Shown one piece after another: positions 10,013-19,904 of a DNA stretch of 64,000 nt (its first letter is position 1; every line of letters begins with the position of its first letter). A program made the translations under genes and the position numbers. Source of the stretch: Granulosicoccus sp. (GTDB lineage: Bacteria; Pseudomonadota; Gammaproteobacteria; Granulosicoccales; Granulosicoccaceae); assembly GCA_020627685.1 (NCBI GenBank), contig JAHDGK010000009.1, positions 35,300 to 99,299 of the forward strand, read 5' to 3'. The notes under the pieces were generated by a model. That model did not search any database. It was given only the letters and a program-made list of their open reading frames with translations, and had not been told where the DNA came from.

Positions 10013-10936
10013 TCAGTATGTCCGGTCGACAATGTAGTGACTCAGCATGCGAAGCTGGTCAAAGTCGTCTCCCAATCCGTCAATGGCACATAAGGCTGTC
10101 TGGTGCATGTTTTGCGCATGTGCTCTGGCACCGTCGAGGCCGAGAAGTGCAGGGTACGTTGGCTTGTTTAAGGCGATATCTGCACCCTGAGTTTTACCCA
10201 GTGTTTCAGTGTCGCTGACCACATCCAGAATGTCATCGACAATCTGGAAGCACAGACCCACCGCACCTGCGTATTTATCGAGCCGATCCAACATGGCAGC
10301 ATCGGTATCGACCGAGAGCATGGCGGGTAGCGACACGCTCGCTTTGATTAAGGCTCCGGTTTTGTGGTTGTGCATATTCTCCAGCTCTTTCAACGTCAGC
10401 TGCCGTCCTACAGATTCCAGGTCGATAGCCTGACCTGCGGCCATACCATTCGCGCCACTGGCCTCTCCGAGCACCTTGACCATCTGCAATTTTGCAGAGT
10501 CAGATACTTCAGTATCAGGGTTTAGCGCCAAGACGGTGAAAGCCAGGGCTTGTAACGCATCACCGGCGAGAATCGCTGTCGCCTCATCAAAGGCTTTGTG
10601 GCAGGTCGGTTTTCCACGTCGCAGGTCATCATCATCCATGGCCGGTAAATCATCATGAACTAATGAGTAGGCATGCATCATTTCAAGCGCAGCAGCGGCA
10701 ACATCTACACGCGTTAACGGTATGCCAAGCGCTTTGCCGGTTGCATAGGCCAGAACAGGACGAACTCGTTTGCCACCGTTGGTCACGGCGTATTTCATGG
10801 CCGCGGGAAGGGAATTGTTACTGCCTTCTTCTGCGGGCAATAAGGACAGAAGCGCCCCATCGACTCTTTGCTGGTAGCTTTTAAGAATCTCGACGAAGTT
10901 TTCGCTGGGTGATGTTGTTAGGGGCACGCTGGACAT
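10013..10936 (-). CDS. ispA: (2E,6E)-farnesyl diphosphate synthase
   Basis: Prenyl transferase that condenses dimethylallyl or geranyl diphosphate with isopentenyl diphosphate to give farnesyl diphosphate for ubiquinone and undecaprenyl phosphate. The first aspartate-rich motif is DDLPAMDDDD at residues 95-104 and the second is QIVDDILD near 230. GGKRVRP at 54-60 binds the diphosphate, and GKTQGAD-NKPTYP is typical of IspA. The length of 307 is normal. It starts 9 bases after xseB and feeds from Dxs next door. Confidence 0.96.
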   Translation of the reverse strand: MSSVPLTTSPSENFVEILKSYQQRVDGALLSLLPAEEGSNNSLPAAMKYAVTNGGKRVRPVLAYATGKALGIPLTRVDVAAAALEMMHAYSLVHDDLPAMDDDDLRRGKPTCHKAFDEATAILAGDALQALAFTVLALNPDTEVSDSAKLQMVKVLGEASGANGMAAGQAIDLESVGRQLTLKELENMHNHKTGALIKASVSLPAMLSVDTDAAMLDRLDKYAGAVGLCFQIVDDILDVVSDTETLGKTQGADIALNKPTYPALLGLDGARAHAQNMHQTALCAIDGLGDDFDQLRMLSHYIVDRTY

Positions 10937-10945
10937 GGTGTGGTT

Positions 10946-11206
10946 TTAGGAGCTTTCAGCAATGTCAAAGTCAGAGAGATCGCCGTCCCCGTCAGGGGAA
11001 CTCTCAAGGAGAATTTTGACCTTTTGTTCAGCGTCGGTAAGGCTTTGCTGGCAAAATCGGGATAGGCTGACACCGCGCTCAAATTGCTCAAGCGACGTTT
11101 CCAACGACTGCTCCCCGCTTTCCAGAGACGTTACTATCGATTCGAGTTCACCGAGAGCGTCCTCAAACTTCGTGGACTTTGGGATTTTGCGGGATTTTGC
11201 GCTCAC
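10946..11206 (-). CDS. xseB: Exodeoxyribonuclease VII small subunit
   Basis: Small subunit of ExoVII, which degrades single-stranded DNA in both directions. The 86 residues contain the family core [19 protein letters not shown] and the [19 protein letters not shown] helix. The start appears to be a GTG with AGGTG context. It is the first gene of the xseB-ispA-dxs group; the large subunit gene xseA is not in this window. radA ends 63 bases upstream on the same strand and may be cotranscribed. Confidence 0.94.
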   Translation of the reverse strand: MSAKSRKIPKSTKFEDALGELESIVTSLESGEQSLETSLEQFERGVSLSRFCQQSLTDAEQKVKILLESSPDGDGDLSDFDIAESS

Positions 11207-11269
11207 CTGATATCACTTCAGCAGATAACAAAGACGGCCGAGAGTTTACTCCATTCGAAGCGGGTTTGA

Positions 11270-12649
11270 TCAGTCAAGCAGGTCAATAGCCTCGTGCAAA
11301 CGATGAATTCCTGAAACTTGTAATCCTTTTATCGCTTTTTTAGGGGTATTGCCGTGAGGAACGATGGCACGTTTGAATCCGTGTTTCACCGATTCCTGTA
11401 ATCTTTCCTCGCCATTTGACACAGGCCGGACCTCTCCAGCCAGACCCACCTCGCCGAAGACCACCAAGTCGCTTGGAAGCGGTCGATTTCTAAAAGACGA
11501 CAGTGCCGCTAGCAGTATGGGCAAATCGGCAGCTGTCTCCGAAATGCGAACCCCGCCAACCACGTTGACATAGACGTCCTGATCGAACATGGCGATGCCG
11601 GCATGTCTGTGCATAACTGCCAGCAACATGGATAAGCGGTTTTGTTCGAGACCGAGAGACACCCGGCGAGGGCTTCCGGAATGGCTGGTATCAACGAGCG
11701 CCTGAGCTTCAACGAGCATAGGGCGGGTGCCTTCGCGGGTCACCATGATGACACTGCCATTAACCGGGTCGGGATGTCTTGATAAGAATATGGCTGAGGG
11801 GTTCTTCACCGCCTTGAGGCCGGATTCATCCATGGCGAAAACACCCAGTTCATTGACTGCCCCGAAACGGTTTTTAACGGCACGAATGACTCGGTATCGG
11901 CTACCCGGATCCCCTTCGAAGTAGAGCACGGTATCAACCATATGCTCCAGCACCCGAGGACCTGCCAGAGCGCCTTCTTTCGTGACATGGCCGACTAGAA
12001 AAATGGATGTACCGGTTTGTTTGGCGTATCGCACCAGTCTCGCGGCACTTTCTCGAACCTGAGCAACGGCTCCGGGCGCGGAACTGAGCAGCTCGGTGTA
12101 CATGGTTTGAATGGAGTCGATAACCATAACTTCCGGTTTTTCGGACGCTGCGTGCGCAAGTATTGCCTCAACTTGTGTCTCTGCCAGCAGTCGAAGTTTG
12201 TCTTCTGGCAATTGCAGGCGTCTGGCCCTGAGGGTGACCTGCTGAAGTGATTCCTCCCCGGTGATGTAGAGAACCTTACGCTCCTGACTCAGGTAGGCGA
12301 GGCTTTGCACGAGCAAGGTGGATTTGCCGATCCCCGGGTCGCCACCCAGCAGGGTTACGGAGCCTGATACCAACCCGCCGCCGAGTACTCTATCGAGTTC
12401 TGACAGGCCGGTTTTCAAACGGGCGTGAGCGACCAGCTGAACATCGGAGGCGTTCGTTATGCCGCTGCCACCAGCGTATCCACCGTATCTTGCATTGGTT
12501 GCCGCAGCCGTTGCACTTTGGCTTTGAGCGACCGGCGCGACAGATTCCTCTAAGGTATTCCATTCACCGCAATCGGCGCATTGTCCCGTCCACTTTGAGG
12601 AGACGGCACCGCAAGCCGTACATTGAAATTGCTGCTTCACTTTCGACAT
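11270..12649 (-). CDS. radA: DNA repair and branch-migration protein RadA
   Basis: RadA/Sms acts in homologous recombination, unwinding branched intermediates. An N-terminal zinc finger has cysteines at 10, 13, 24 and 27 (CTACG...CADCGEW). A RecA-like ATPase follows with Walker A GGDPGIGKST near residue 101 and the RadA-specific KNRFG motif near 257; the C-terminal ~150 residues are the Lon-protease-like domain with LSMLLAVMHRHAG and GEVGLAGEVRPV. The length of 459 matches E. coli. It follows the corB-like gene by 36 bases and precedes xseB by 63, suggesting one long transcript. Confidence 0.97.
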   Translation of the reverse strand: MSKVKQQFQCTACGAVSSKWTGQCADCGEWNTLEESVAPVAQSQSATAAATNARYGGYAGGSGITNASDVQLVAHARLKTGLSELDRVLGGGLVSGSVTLLGGDPGIGKSTLLVQSLAYLSQERKVLYITGEESLQQVTLRARRLQLPEDKLRLLAETQVEAILAHAASEKPEVMVIDSIQTMYTELLSSAPGAVAQVRESAARLVRYAKQTGTSIFLVGHVTKEGALAGPRVLEHMVDTVLYFEGDPGSRYRVIRAVKNRFGAVNELGVFAMDESGLKAVKNPSAIFLSRHPDPVNGSVIMVTREGTRPMLVEAQALVDTSHSGSPRRVSLGLEQNRLSMLLAVMHRHAGIAMFDQDVYVNVVGGVRISETAADLPILLAALSSFRNRPLPSDLVVFGEVGLAGEVRPVSNGEERLQESVKHGFKRAIVPHGNTPKKAIKGLQVSGIHRLHEAIDLLD

Positions 12650-12685
12650 GGCTGAAGTGTGCCACGAAAGAGGAAGGAGGGCGGC

Positions 12686-13993
12686 TTAGTTGTTGGCCGC
12701 GACCTTGTGACTGCCGGTCTCGTCCTCTGAGCCTTCGACAATTTGCGGCTCAATACGAACGGTTTGAACGCGGTTGTCTTCAACCGCTAGCACTGTCATC
12801 GGATGTCCATTGAACGTAAACACGGCGCCTTGCGGTGGAAAGTTTTCGAAGTGCTCGACGACAATACCGTTGAGTGTTTTCGGACCTTCTGATGGTAGTG
12901 ACCAGTTGAACGATTTATTCAGGTTGCGCACCTGAGTTGTGCCGTCAACGATGTAGCTGCCATCGGGCTGCGGGCGAATTTCAGCCGGTGAGATTTGCGG
13001 ATCGTTGTCGAATTCCCCGACGATCTCCTCAAGGATGTCTTCGAGTGTCAGCATGCCTTGAATATCCCCGTACTCATCGACTACCAGGCCGACCCGACGT
13101 TTTTCGCGTTGGAAGTTCAGTAGCTGAACGGTCAGAGTGGTGCCCTCGGGTATGAAATAGGCATCACGGACGACCGTTTCTAAATTCTGGCGGGTCATTT
13201 TGCCGGAGCGCAGGGCGTCCAGCATCTTGCGTAGGTAAATGAAGCCGACGACGTTGTCGACGTTCTCCCGATAGACTAGCAGCCTGCTGTGCGGGCTATT
13301 GCTGATGTCTTTCATGACCTCGTCCCAAGGGTCTTCCAGGTCAATGCCGACGATCTCGTTTCGCGGCACCATGATGTCGTTAACGGATACCGTGCCCAGA
13401 TCGAGAATGTTGAGCAGCATGTCCCGGTGGCGCTGAGGAATCATGCCGGCTGTCTCGTTGAGTACGGTGCGTAATTCTTCGCTGGATAAGTGTTCGTCTT
13501 CAGTTGAAATCGCCTCGGAGTTCAGCATTTTTAGAATTTTCGAGCTGATCCAGTTGACCGTCACAACCAGTGGATAGGTGATGGTCATTAATGGCTGGTA
13601 GACGGCAGATGCAATGGCCGCGAATTGTTCAGCGCGTCGGGTTGCGAAGGTCTTGGGGGTGACTTCGGCGAAAACCAGAATGATGAGGGTCAGAAGACCG
13701 GTGGCAACCGCAATTCCAGCTTCGCCCATCAGTCGCAGTGCGATCACCGTTGCGATGGCTGAGGCGAGAATGTTGACGAAGTTGTTGCCCAGTAAAATCA
13801 GGCTGATGAGCCTGTCCGGGTTTTCCAGCAGGCGGGCGGTGCGTTGCGCAGCTTTGTCGCCGTTGTTGGCCTTATGCCGCAAGCGATAGCGGTTAAGGGA
13901 CATCAGAGCGGTCTCGGACCCTGAGAAGAATCCAGAGACTAGTACCAGCGTGACCAGTATTGCTACCAGTACGCTGATGGGGATGCTGTTCAA
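12686..13993 (-). CDS. CNNM/CBS-domain transporter, CorB (YfjD)-like
   Basis: A 435-residue membrane protein with an N-terminal CNNM (DUF21) domain of three or four membrane segments (about residues 5-30, 60-85, 90-115, 130-150), a CBS pair (about 205-330, including DIMVPRNEIVGIDL), and a C-terminal CorC_HlyC domain (about 345-420). Proteins of this layout export or regulate magnesium and are often named HlyC/CorC. In E. coli the CorB gene lies beside ypjD and ffh; here a ypjD-like gene is 118 bases upstream on the same strand and ffh lies about 4.5 kb away, so CorB is the best assignment. Confidence 0.9.
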   Translation of the reverse strand: MNSIPISVLVAILVTLVLVSGFFSGSETALMSLNRYRLRHKANNGDKAAQRTARLLENPDRLISLILLGNNFVNILASAIATVIALRLMGEAGIAVATGLLTLIILVFAEVTPKTFATRRAEQFAAIASAVYQPLMTITYPLVVTVNWISSKILKMLNSEAISTEDEHLSSEELRTVLNETAGMIPQRHRDMLLNILDLGTVSVNDIMVPRNEIVGIDLEDPWDEVMKDISNSPHSRLLVYRENVDNVVGFIYLRKMLDALRSGKMTRQNLETVVRDAYFIPEGTTLTVQLLNFQREKRRVGLVVDEYGDIQGMLTLEDILEEIVGEFDNDPQISPAEIRPQPDGSYIVDGTTQVRNLNKSFNWSLPSEGPKTLNGIVVEHFENFPPQGAVFTFNGHPMTVLAVEDNRVQTVRIEPQIVEGSEDETGSHKVAANN

Positions 13994-14111
13994 GAAACAA
14001 CCGACCTTCTATTTGCTGTTGATACCCGCACTATAGCAACGAGTGCGCCGGTTTGAGTAACATATTGCGACGACCAACCCAGAAATTAGGTTAGCGCCAG
14101 TCCTTTCAAGG

Positions 14112-15029
14112 CTATTTGAGCAATATCTCGAGCACAATTTTGCTGCCGAAATAGGCCAGAATAAGCGTGGCAAACCCTGCCAGAGTCCAGGTTACGGCTT
14201 TTTTACCTCGCCAGCCGAATTTCCACCGGCCGAAAATGAGCACGGCAAAAATTGTCCAGCCGATACAAGACAGCACTGTTTTGTGGACCAAATGCTGAGC
14301 AAACATGTTCTCCAGATAGAAAAACCCACTGACCAGACTTAAGGTGAGTAGAGCGAATCCCGCAGACAAGAGCGTGAACAGGAGATCTTCTGTGCTATCC
14401 AGCGGAGGCAGCAAACGCATGAATCCGCCGGGTTTGTGTTTGGACAATTTACGTCGTTGAATGGAAACCAACACGGCCTGTGACGCCGCCAAAGCCAGCA
14501 CAGCGTAAGAGAGCAAAGACAAAAACACATGAATTTGTATGGCTTCGCCAACAACTTGTGTGTTTCCGGTTTTGTAGTGAATAGCCACGATAGACAGCGC
14601 CGCTATCGGGTAGATGGCAATGCCAAGATAGTCAGCTGGCTGCCGGATGCACAGTAGCAACAGCAGAAAGACGATGGTCAGAGTGGTCGCAGCAAGCGCT
14701 GTAAATAGGGGCAGGGTGAGATCAGCCGGCAGGCCGGCATAGCTGAAGACGACTATGGCATGCAGCAGCAACGCAACAGTGGCAATCCAGCGAGCTCTTT
14801 GGCGGCGGCTCCCGGGTTCGTCCTTAACCGTCTCTTCAGGTTCTCTGGCCTGAGTCGCGCTGCTCAATGAGCGATACAACAGTACGCTAGTGAGGCAATA
14901 CAATGCGGCAGATAAAAGAGATAACAAAAAACTCAAAATAATCGACTCGGAAACTGTATTCGCGTTAACGATGTTAGAAACGTTATGGATTTTAGAATAG
15001 CACGCAAGGGCTAACCACTTTTGCTGCAT
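14112..15029 (-). CDS. ypjD: Cytochrome c assembly protein family, YpjD-like (start uncertain)
   Basis: A multi-spanning inner membrane protein of the CcsA/CcmC cytochrome c biogenesis family, with about eight hydrophobic segments and the conserved region around HVFLSLLSYAVLALAASQAVLV near the middle. A histidine in LENMFAQHLVHKTVLSCIGW probably corresponds to a haem-binding position. E. coli YpjD, next to corB and ffh, is the closest model. The reading frame is open back to 15179, but that would overlap the divergent DUF2786 gene, so the ATG at 15029 is used here. The first membrane segment begins about 25 residues later, and a TTG at 14936 is the other plausible start. Confidence 0.82.
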   Translation of the reverse strand: MQQKWLALACYSKIHNVSNIVNANTVSESIILSFLLSLLSAALYCLTSVLLYRSLSSATQAREPEETVKDEPGSRRQRARWIATVALLLHAIVVFSYAGLPADLTLPLFTALAATTLTIVFLLLLLCIRQPADYLGIAIYPIAALSIVAIHYKTGNTQVVGEAIQIHVFLSLLSYAVLALAASQAVLVSIQRRKLSKHKPGGFMRLLPPLDSTEDLLFTLLSAGFALLTLSLVSGFFYLENMFAQHLVHKTVLSCIGWTIFAVLIFGRWKFGWRGKKAVTWTLAGFATLILAYFGSKIVLEILLK

Positions 15030-15098
15030 TCTTTTCAATGCATTGATGTCGCTGCGCGCTATGCTAGTGTCGATTGAGGAATCAGGCACATAGAAGCG

Positions 15099-15812
15099 AT
15101 GTCGATGGATCGAGAAAAACTGTTGAACCGGATTCGGAAGCTCTATGCCATGAGCCGTGAAAACGAATCCAGTCCGCATGAGGCTGAGATAGCGATGCGG
15201 CGCTGCCAGTCCCTCATGGCACGCTTCGGGATTGCCGAGTCTGATCTGGAAACCAGTGAATTTGGATCCAGCAAAATTGGCAAGGCTTTCAGGGCGGTGC
15301 CCAACTATGTCAGTGTTCTCGGATCAGCCGTAGCCTTGCTACATGATTGCTTATGCGTAAAAAGCGACACGATTGAATTCCGCGGTTTCAGTATTGATGC
15401 TGAAGTGGCCACGCTGACTTACGAATACCTGACTGACACCATGGAGCGCTCCTTAAAGCTGCGCAAGCAGGAGGGCAGCGTGGCTCCCGGCCGCTCGGCC
15501 AGTTTTGACTATCGTGTGGGTTTTGCCTTGGCCGTTTTAGCCAGAGCACGTGCCATCGATGCTGATCGAAAGAAGGAAGAAGAAAAACATCGCACCACTG
15601 TTACTAGTGGTGATGGCATTGCCGCGAATCAAAGTCTGGTTGTTCGTAAGCGTGAGGTTGTCAGAGCGTCGTGTATGACAGGTGTGGTACCCGGGCGCGC
15701 AAAGCGTGTTCGATACAGGAACGGCGAAGCGCACACGGCGGGTACCAGTGATGGCACGAGAGTGTCTTTGGAAAAACAGATATCAGGTGTGAAACCTAAG
15801 GCTGTCACCTAG
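15099..15812 (+). CDS. DUF2786 domain protein
   Basis: A 237-residue protein of unknown function. The first ~40 residues (KLLNRIRKLYAMSRENESSPHEAEIAMRRCQSLMARFGI) match DUF2786, a short helical domain that often joins a second domain of metallopeptidase-like appearance (DUF7168 in Pfam naming, from memory). The middle part (about 70-170) fits that second domain loosely, and the last ~60 residues are basic and probably disordered. No signal peptide is seen, so it should be cytoplasmic. It is divergent from ypjD and convergent with the DUF255 gene. Family assignment is fairly safe; function is unknown. Confidence 0.75.
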   Translation: MSMDREKLLNRIRKLYAMSRENESSPHEAEIAMRRCQSLMARFGIAESDLETSEFGSSKIGKAFRAVPNYVSVLGSAVALLHDCLCVKSDTIEFRGFSIDAEVATLTYEYLTDTMERSLKLRKQEGSVAPGRSASFDYRVGFALAVLARARAIDADRKKEEEKHRTTVTSGDGIAANQSLVVRKREVVRASCMTGVVPGRAKRVRYRNGEAHTAGTSDGTRVSLEKQISGVKPKAVT

Positions 15813-15823
15813 ACAGCCGTTAT

Positions 15824-18328
15824 TTATCGATAGACCGTTAGCGGCAGTGTTTCCGGTGCCAAGCAAATCTCATCATTACAGGCTTGCAGTTGTAAATTAA
15901 CTAACGCTGATCGAGAATCTTTGTGTCCTGGCCAGGGTGCTTTAAGCTCAAACTGATTTTCGAACAAAGACAGCTCGGCACGTTGGAAACCTAACGATTT
16001 AATATGTGCTTCGGGAAACTCTATGCCAGTCAGTTCCCGTCCGCCTGCATTAGTCATTTTCGTGGGAATAAGGTAATCCTGTAAAGGGGCTTGGGAATTG
16101 ATGTGCCAACCGTCTGCCAAGTTCACAGAGACGACAATCTCATCATCTCGTTTAAACGCTTTTGCCTGAACCACACCGCGACCGGCGTATTGAACAGCAC
16201 CAGCCTCGCCATTGAGATGTTCATGAATGCCGGTTAGTAAGTAATAAAACGCAGAAGGATGCTGACTCAGTCTGCCCGATAGCGCAGAGATGAGCTGATT
16301 GGTTCGTGCTTCATAGTCGGGGTTGCCCGTTCGTTTAAATAATTGTGCAAGCACACGCATAGCGACAGAGTTTCCTGACGGAATAGAATTGTCATGTAAG
16401 TCTTTGGGTCTTGTGCTTAGGTTGGCGCCGCTAACATTAACGGCTCCCATGAAATACGCACCGTTGTCGTCATCCCAGAATTGTTCATTCATCTGTTGTG
16501 TTAATGCTTCGGCTTGATCCAACCAGGCTCGCTCGCCGGTGGCGTCATACAAAGCGATAAAGCTCTCTGCTAAGTAGGCATAGTCGGCTTGCGTGCCTTC
16601 AATAGATGACTTCCCGTCGAAATAGATGCGTTGCAAGCTACCGTCGTCATTTAATACAGTATCCAACAGGCTCGTTGCGGCAAGTATTGCTGCTTCCAGA
16701 TAGCTAGGTTGATTGAGACGCTCAGAGGCTTTGGCAAGTGCACTGATCATCATGCCGTTCCAGCTACTTATAATTTTCTCGTCTCGGAGTGGGTGTTCAC
16801 GCGTCTCTCTTGCGACTCGCATTGCCTCCGTCCAGTTGTCGATCTTTTCATTGAGTTGACCGACACTTAAGTTGTACCGCTTAGCTATTTCATCAAGTGA
16901 CTGCGGGGTATATAAAATACTGGTTCCTTCGAAATTGCCTTCACCGGTGACGTTCCAGAGTGCTTGGGCCATTTCTGCATCTTGCTCACCCAGAACATCG
17001 ATCAGTTGTTCGGGTGTCCAAATAAAAAACCGGCCCTCTTCGCCTTCGGAGTCCGCATCGGTTGCCGAATAGAACATACCCTCAGGAGATCGCATGTCGC
17101 GGAGCACGTAATCTAAAATGCGTTTTGCGGTCCGGTGGTGCTCCTGCTTGCCGGTGAGTTTGTAGGCTTGGGAATAATTTCGAGCAAGAGCCGCCTGGTT
17201 GTAGAGCATTTTCTCGAAGTGGGGTACCAGCCACGATGAATCCACAGCATAGCGGTGAAATCCGCCGCCCACATGATCGTGAATACCGCCTGCGGCCATC
17301 TTCGTCAGTGTGGTATCGGCCATTTTGAGCGATGAAAATTCATCTTCCTGCTCATCTGGAAGGCTGCGCATGGCGTGATCAAGCAGGAAGTACAGTGTGG
17401 CTTCGCTAGGAAATTTGGGGGCTCCGCCAAAGCCGCCTTTTTCCGGGTCGAAGTTTTGCTGTGCGCTTTGAAAGGCCCGGCTCACTTCGCGAAAACCAAC
17501 ATCGGTTGCGGCCATACTGGTGTCGTTCATCTCATCGATGGCCAGCGTCACTTGTCGCGCTTGATCTAATAAGGCGTCCTGCTCGTCACGCCAAAGCTGG
17601 ATAATTCTCTGTAACAGTTGAGTGAAGTGCTCCGGTGGAAAATAGGTGCCACCGAAAAATGAGCGTCCCTGTGTATCGAGAAAACTGGACATAGGCCAGC
17701 CGCCGTTGCCGTTGATCATCATGACCGCCGACATGTAAAGCGCATCCACATCGGGGAGTTGCTCGCGGTCCACTTTTACCGAAATGAAATGCTCGTTCAT
17801 GATCGCGGCGATGGCTTCGTTTTCAAAGCTCTCGCGTTCCATGACATGACACCAGTGGCAAGTGGCGTAGCCAATAGATAGAAAGACCGGTTTATTGGCC
17901 GCTGCTGCAATTTCAAATGCCTCATTGCCCCAGGGGTACCAGTTCACGGGGTTGTGGGCGTGTTGTCGTAGGTAGGGGGAGTCCTCCAATATCAGACGAT
18001 TGATATGCATCGGGCTACCATCCGCGAACAGATGCTCTGTCCGTGGTTTGTAGTCGGCCCCCAAATCTTTGTACGCGTCGGTAAGTTGCACTGTGAGCTC
18101 AGCGTTTGTATTCAGTGCGACGTTAGGTTGGCCGCTCTGGGCAATGTGCGTCGTATCCTGCGCTAGGGCTGTCCCATGAGCGAAGATAACCACCCAGAAA
18201 ACATGGAATCGCCAAGAGCGGCTAGGCTTCCTTCGCAGTGCATTTCTTGGCCTGCAAAGGATGAAATTCAGGAATAAAGTGCCCATTGACGGCTGATTAC
18301 GGTATGAGATGTGCCCATCAGACCCCAT
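15824..18328 (-). CDS. Secreted DUF255 (YyaL-like) thioredoxin-fold protein with C-terminal DsbD-alpha-like domain
   Basis: An 834-residue protein. After a hydrophobic segment ending in ALA-QD (about residue 57), which looks like a cleaved signal peptide, comes the DUF255 thioredoxin-like domain with the redox motif CHWC ([18 protein letters not shown]). A long (alpha/alpha)6-barrel-like region follows (about 300-690), as in YyaL and human SPATA20. The last ~120 residues resemble the N-terminal periplasmic domain of DsbD ([19 protein letters not shown] and a CNDEICLAP cysteine pair). The combination suggests a periplasmic thiol-redox enzyme. The most upstream ATG is used; an ATG at 18286 would give a more normal signal peptide. 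It converges on the DUF2786 gene. Confidence 0.82.
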   Translation of the reverse strand: MGSDGHISYRNQPSMGTLFLNFILCRPRNALRRKPSRSWRFHVFWVVIFAHGTALAQDTTHIAQSGQPNVALNTNAELTVQLTDAYKDLGADYKPRTEHLFADGSPMHINRLILEDSPYLRQHAHNPVNWYPWGNEAFEIAAAANKPVFLSIGYATCHWCHVMERESFENEAIAAIMNEHFISVKVDREQLPDVDALYMSAVMMINGNGGWPMSSFLDTQGRSFFGGTYFPPEHFTQLLQRIIQLWRDEQDALLDQARQVTLAIDEMNDTSMAATDVGFREVSRAFQSAQQNFDPEKGGFGGAPKFPSEATLYFLLDHAMRSLPDEQEDEFSSLKMADTTLTKMAAGGIHDHVGGGFHRYAVDSSWLVPHFEKMLYNQAALARNYSQAYKLTGKQEHHRTAKRILDYVLRDMRSPEGMFYSATDADSEGEEGRFFIWTPEQLIDVLGEQDAEMAQALWNVTGEGNFEGTSILYTPQSLDEIAKRYNLSVGQLNEKIDNWTEAMRVARETREHPLRDEKIISSWNGMMISALAKASERLNQPSYLEAAILAATSLLDTVLNDDGSLQRIYFDGKSSIEGTQADYAYLAESFIALYDATGERAWLDQAEALTQQMNEQFWDDDNGAYFMGAVNVSGANLSTRPKDLHDNSIPSGNSVAMRVLAQLFKRTGNPDYEARTNQLISALSGRLSQHPSAFYYLLTGIHEHLNGEAGAVQYAGRGVVQAKAFKRDDEIVVSVNLADGWHINSQAPLQDYLIPTKMTNAGGRELTGIEFPEAHIKSLGFQRAELSLFENQFELKAPWPGHKDSRSALVNLQLQACNDEICLAPETLPLTVYR

Positions 18329-18388
18329 CTAGCTTGTGGAGTTCACACGGAGTGGGGCTCAAGGGGCAAACAGTGCCGCGCTGTCCCG

Positions 18389-18394
18389 TATACT
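18389..18394 (+). promoter_or_regulatory. Candidate -10 element upstream of ffh
   Basis: TATACT matches five of six positions of the sigma-70 -10 consensus and lies 62 bases before the ffh ATG. No good -35 box is found at 16-18 bases upstream, so the assignment is tentative. Confidence 0.3.
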
Positions 18395-18455
18395 GTGGAC
18401 ATAAATGTCATAGCGCTCTCTTCCATGTGGCGCTGCAACGAGATATAGGTATCGC

Positions 18456-19844
18456 ATGTTCGACAATCTGAGTGAACGCTTAGGCCGCACCATTAAAAAT
18501 CTTCGCGGCCAGGGCCGTTTGAGCGAAGAGAACGTCAAAGACACCCTGCGCGAAGTACGTATGGCGCTGTTGGAGGCCGATGTGGCGCTGCCGGTTGTCA
18601 AACAACTGGTTGACTCTGTGAGTCAAAAAGCCATGGGCCAAGAGGTGATTGGCAGTCTGTCGCCGGGCCAGGCCTTCATCAAAGTGGTTAATGATGAGCT
18701 TGTCGCGGTTATGGGCGACAACGCCGAGCCGTTAAACCTGTCCACCCAACCACCGGCTGTCATTCTTATGGCCGGCTTGCAAGGTGCTGGTAAGACCACC
18801 ACGGTGGGCAAGCTTGCCCGTTTACTCAAAGAGCGTGACAAAAAGAAAGTCATGGTGGTCAGTTGTGACGTGTATCGACCGGCTGCTATCAAACAGCTTG
18901 AAACGTTGGCAGGCGGCGTCGACGCTATCTTCTTTGAAAGTAGCATTGACCAATCACCCGTTGATATTGCCAAAGCGGCGGTGGAAGCTGCCCGCAAACA
19001 GTTTGTTGATGTGTTGTTGGTCGATACTGCGGGCCGGCTCGCCATCGATGAAGAAATGATGTCCGAGATTAAACAACTGCATGCGGCCATCACGCCGGTG
19101 GAGACGTTGTTTGTTGTCGATAGTATGACGGGTCAGGATGCTGCGAATACTGCTAAAGCATTTGGAGAAGCCTTACCGCTAACCGGTGTTGTATTAACGA
19201 AAACCGATGGTGATGCCCGTGGTGGTGCAGCGTTATCGGTTCGCGTAATCACTGGCAAGCCTATTAAGTTCATCGGCGCCGGTGAGAAGACAGATGCCCT
19301 TGAAACCTTTCACCCGGATCGAATCGCATCGCGCATCTTAGGGATGGGAGACGTAGTTAGCCTCGTCGAAGAGGTTACTGCGAAGGTCGATCATCAGAAG
19401 GCAGAGAAATTTGCCAACAAGATGAAAAAGGGTAAGAACTTTGATTTTAATGACCTGAAAGAGCAGCTAGAACAGATGGCCAATATGGGTGGTATGGCCT
19501 CCTTGATGGACAAGATGCCGGGCATGGGCAATGTGCCCGATGCTGTGAAAAACAAAATGGATGACAAGCAATTTGTACATATGATTGCGCTGGTAAATTC
19601 CATGACACCGCAAGAACGAAAATACCCGGCAATATTAAAAGGTTCGCGAAAAAAGCGGATCGCAGCCGGTGCCGGTTTGCAGGTACAAGATGTTAATCGC
19701 CTGTTAAAGCAGCATCAGCAAATGGCCCGAACCATGAAAAAGCTGAGTAAAGGTGGTATGGCTAAGATGATGCGTGCCATGAAAGGCCAAATGCCGCCGG
19801 GTATGGGCGGGATGGGTGGAATGGGCGGCATGGGTATGAAGTAA
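18456..19844 (+). CDS. ffh: Signal recognition particle protein Ffh
   Basis: GTPase of the signal recognition particle; with 4.5S RNA it binds signal sequences on ribosomes and delivers nascent membrane proteins to FtsY. The N domain (1-85) is followed by the G domain with GLQGAGKTTT at 107-116, DTAGRL, and TKTDGDARGG. The methionine-rich M domain starts near 320 and ends in a GMGGMGGMG-rich tail. The length of 462 is normal. In E. coli ffh directly precedes rpsP; here about 15.7 kb of other genes intervene. The 4.5S RNA gene is not in this window. Confidence 0.97.
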   Translation: MFDNLSERLGRTIKNLRGQGRLSEENVKDTLREVRMALLEADVALPVVKQLVDSVSQKAMGQEVIGSLSPGQAFIKVVNDELVAVMGDNAEPLNLSTQPPAVILMAGLQGAGKTTTVGKLARLLKERDKKKVMVVSCDVYRPAAIKQLETLAGGVDAIFFESSIDQSPVDIAKAAVEAARKQFVDVLLVDTAGRLAIDEEMMSEIKQLHAAITPVETLFVVDSMTGQDAANTAKAFGEALPLTGVVLTKTDGDARGGAALSVRVITGKPIKFIGAGEKTDALETFHPDRIASRILGMGDVVSLVEEVTAKVDHQKAEKFANKMKKGKNFDFNDLKEQLEQMANMGGMASLMDKMPGMGNVPDAVKNKMDDKQFVHMIALVNSMTPQERKYPAILKGSRKKRIAAGAGLQVQDVNRLLKQHQQMARTMKKLSKGGMAKMMRAMKGQMPPGMGGMGGMGGMGMK

Positions 19845-19904
19845 CGTGGCCGTGTAAACGGTGATTAAGGTGCTTGAATATAAATGCGGTAAAGGTGCTC
19901 TTCA

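Noticed and set aside
15030..15179. N-terminal extension of the ypjD-like gene
   Set aside because: It would overlap the divergent DUF2786 gene and adds sequence without any match to the family, which begins close to the first membrane segment.
19780..19842. Short tandem repeat (GGCATGGGCGG-like) at the end of ffh
   Set aside because: This is the normal Gly/Met-rich tail of the Ffh M domain.
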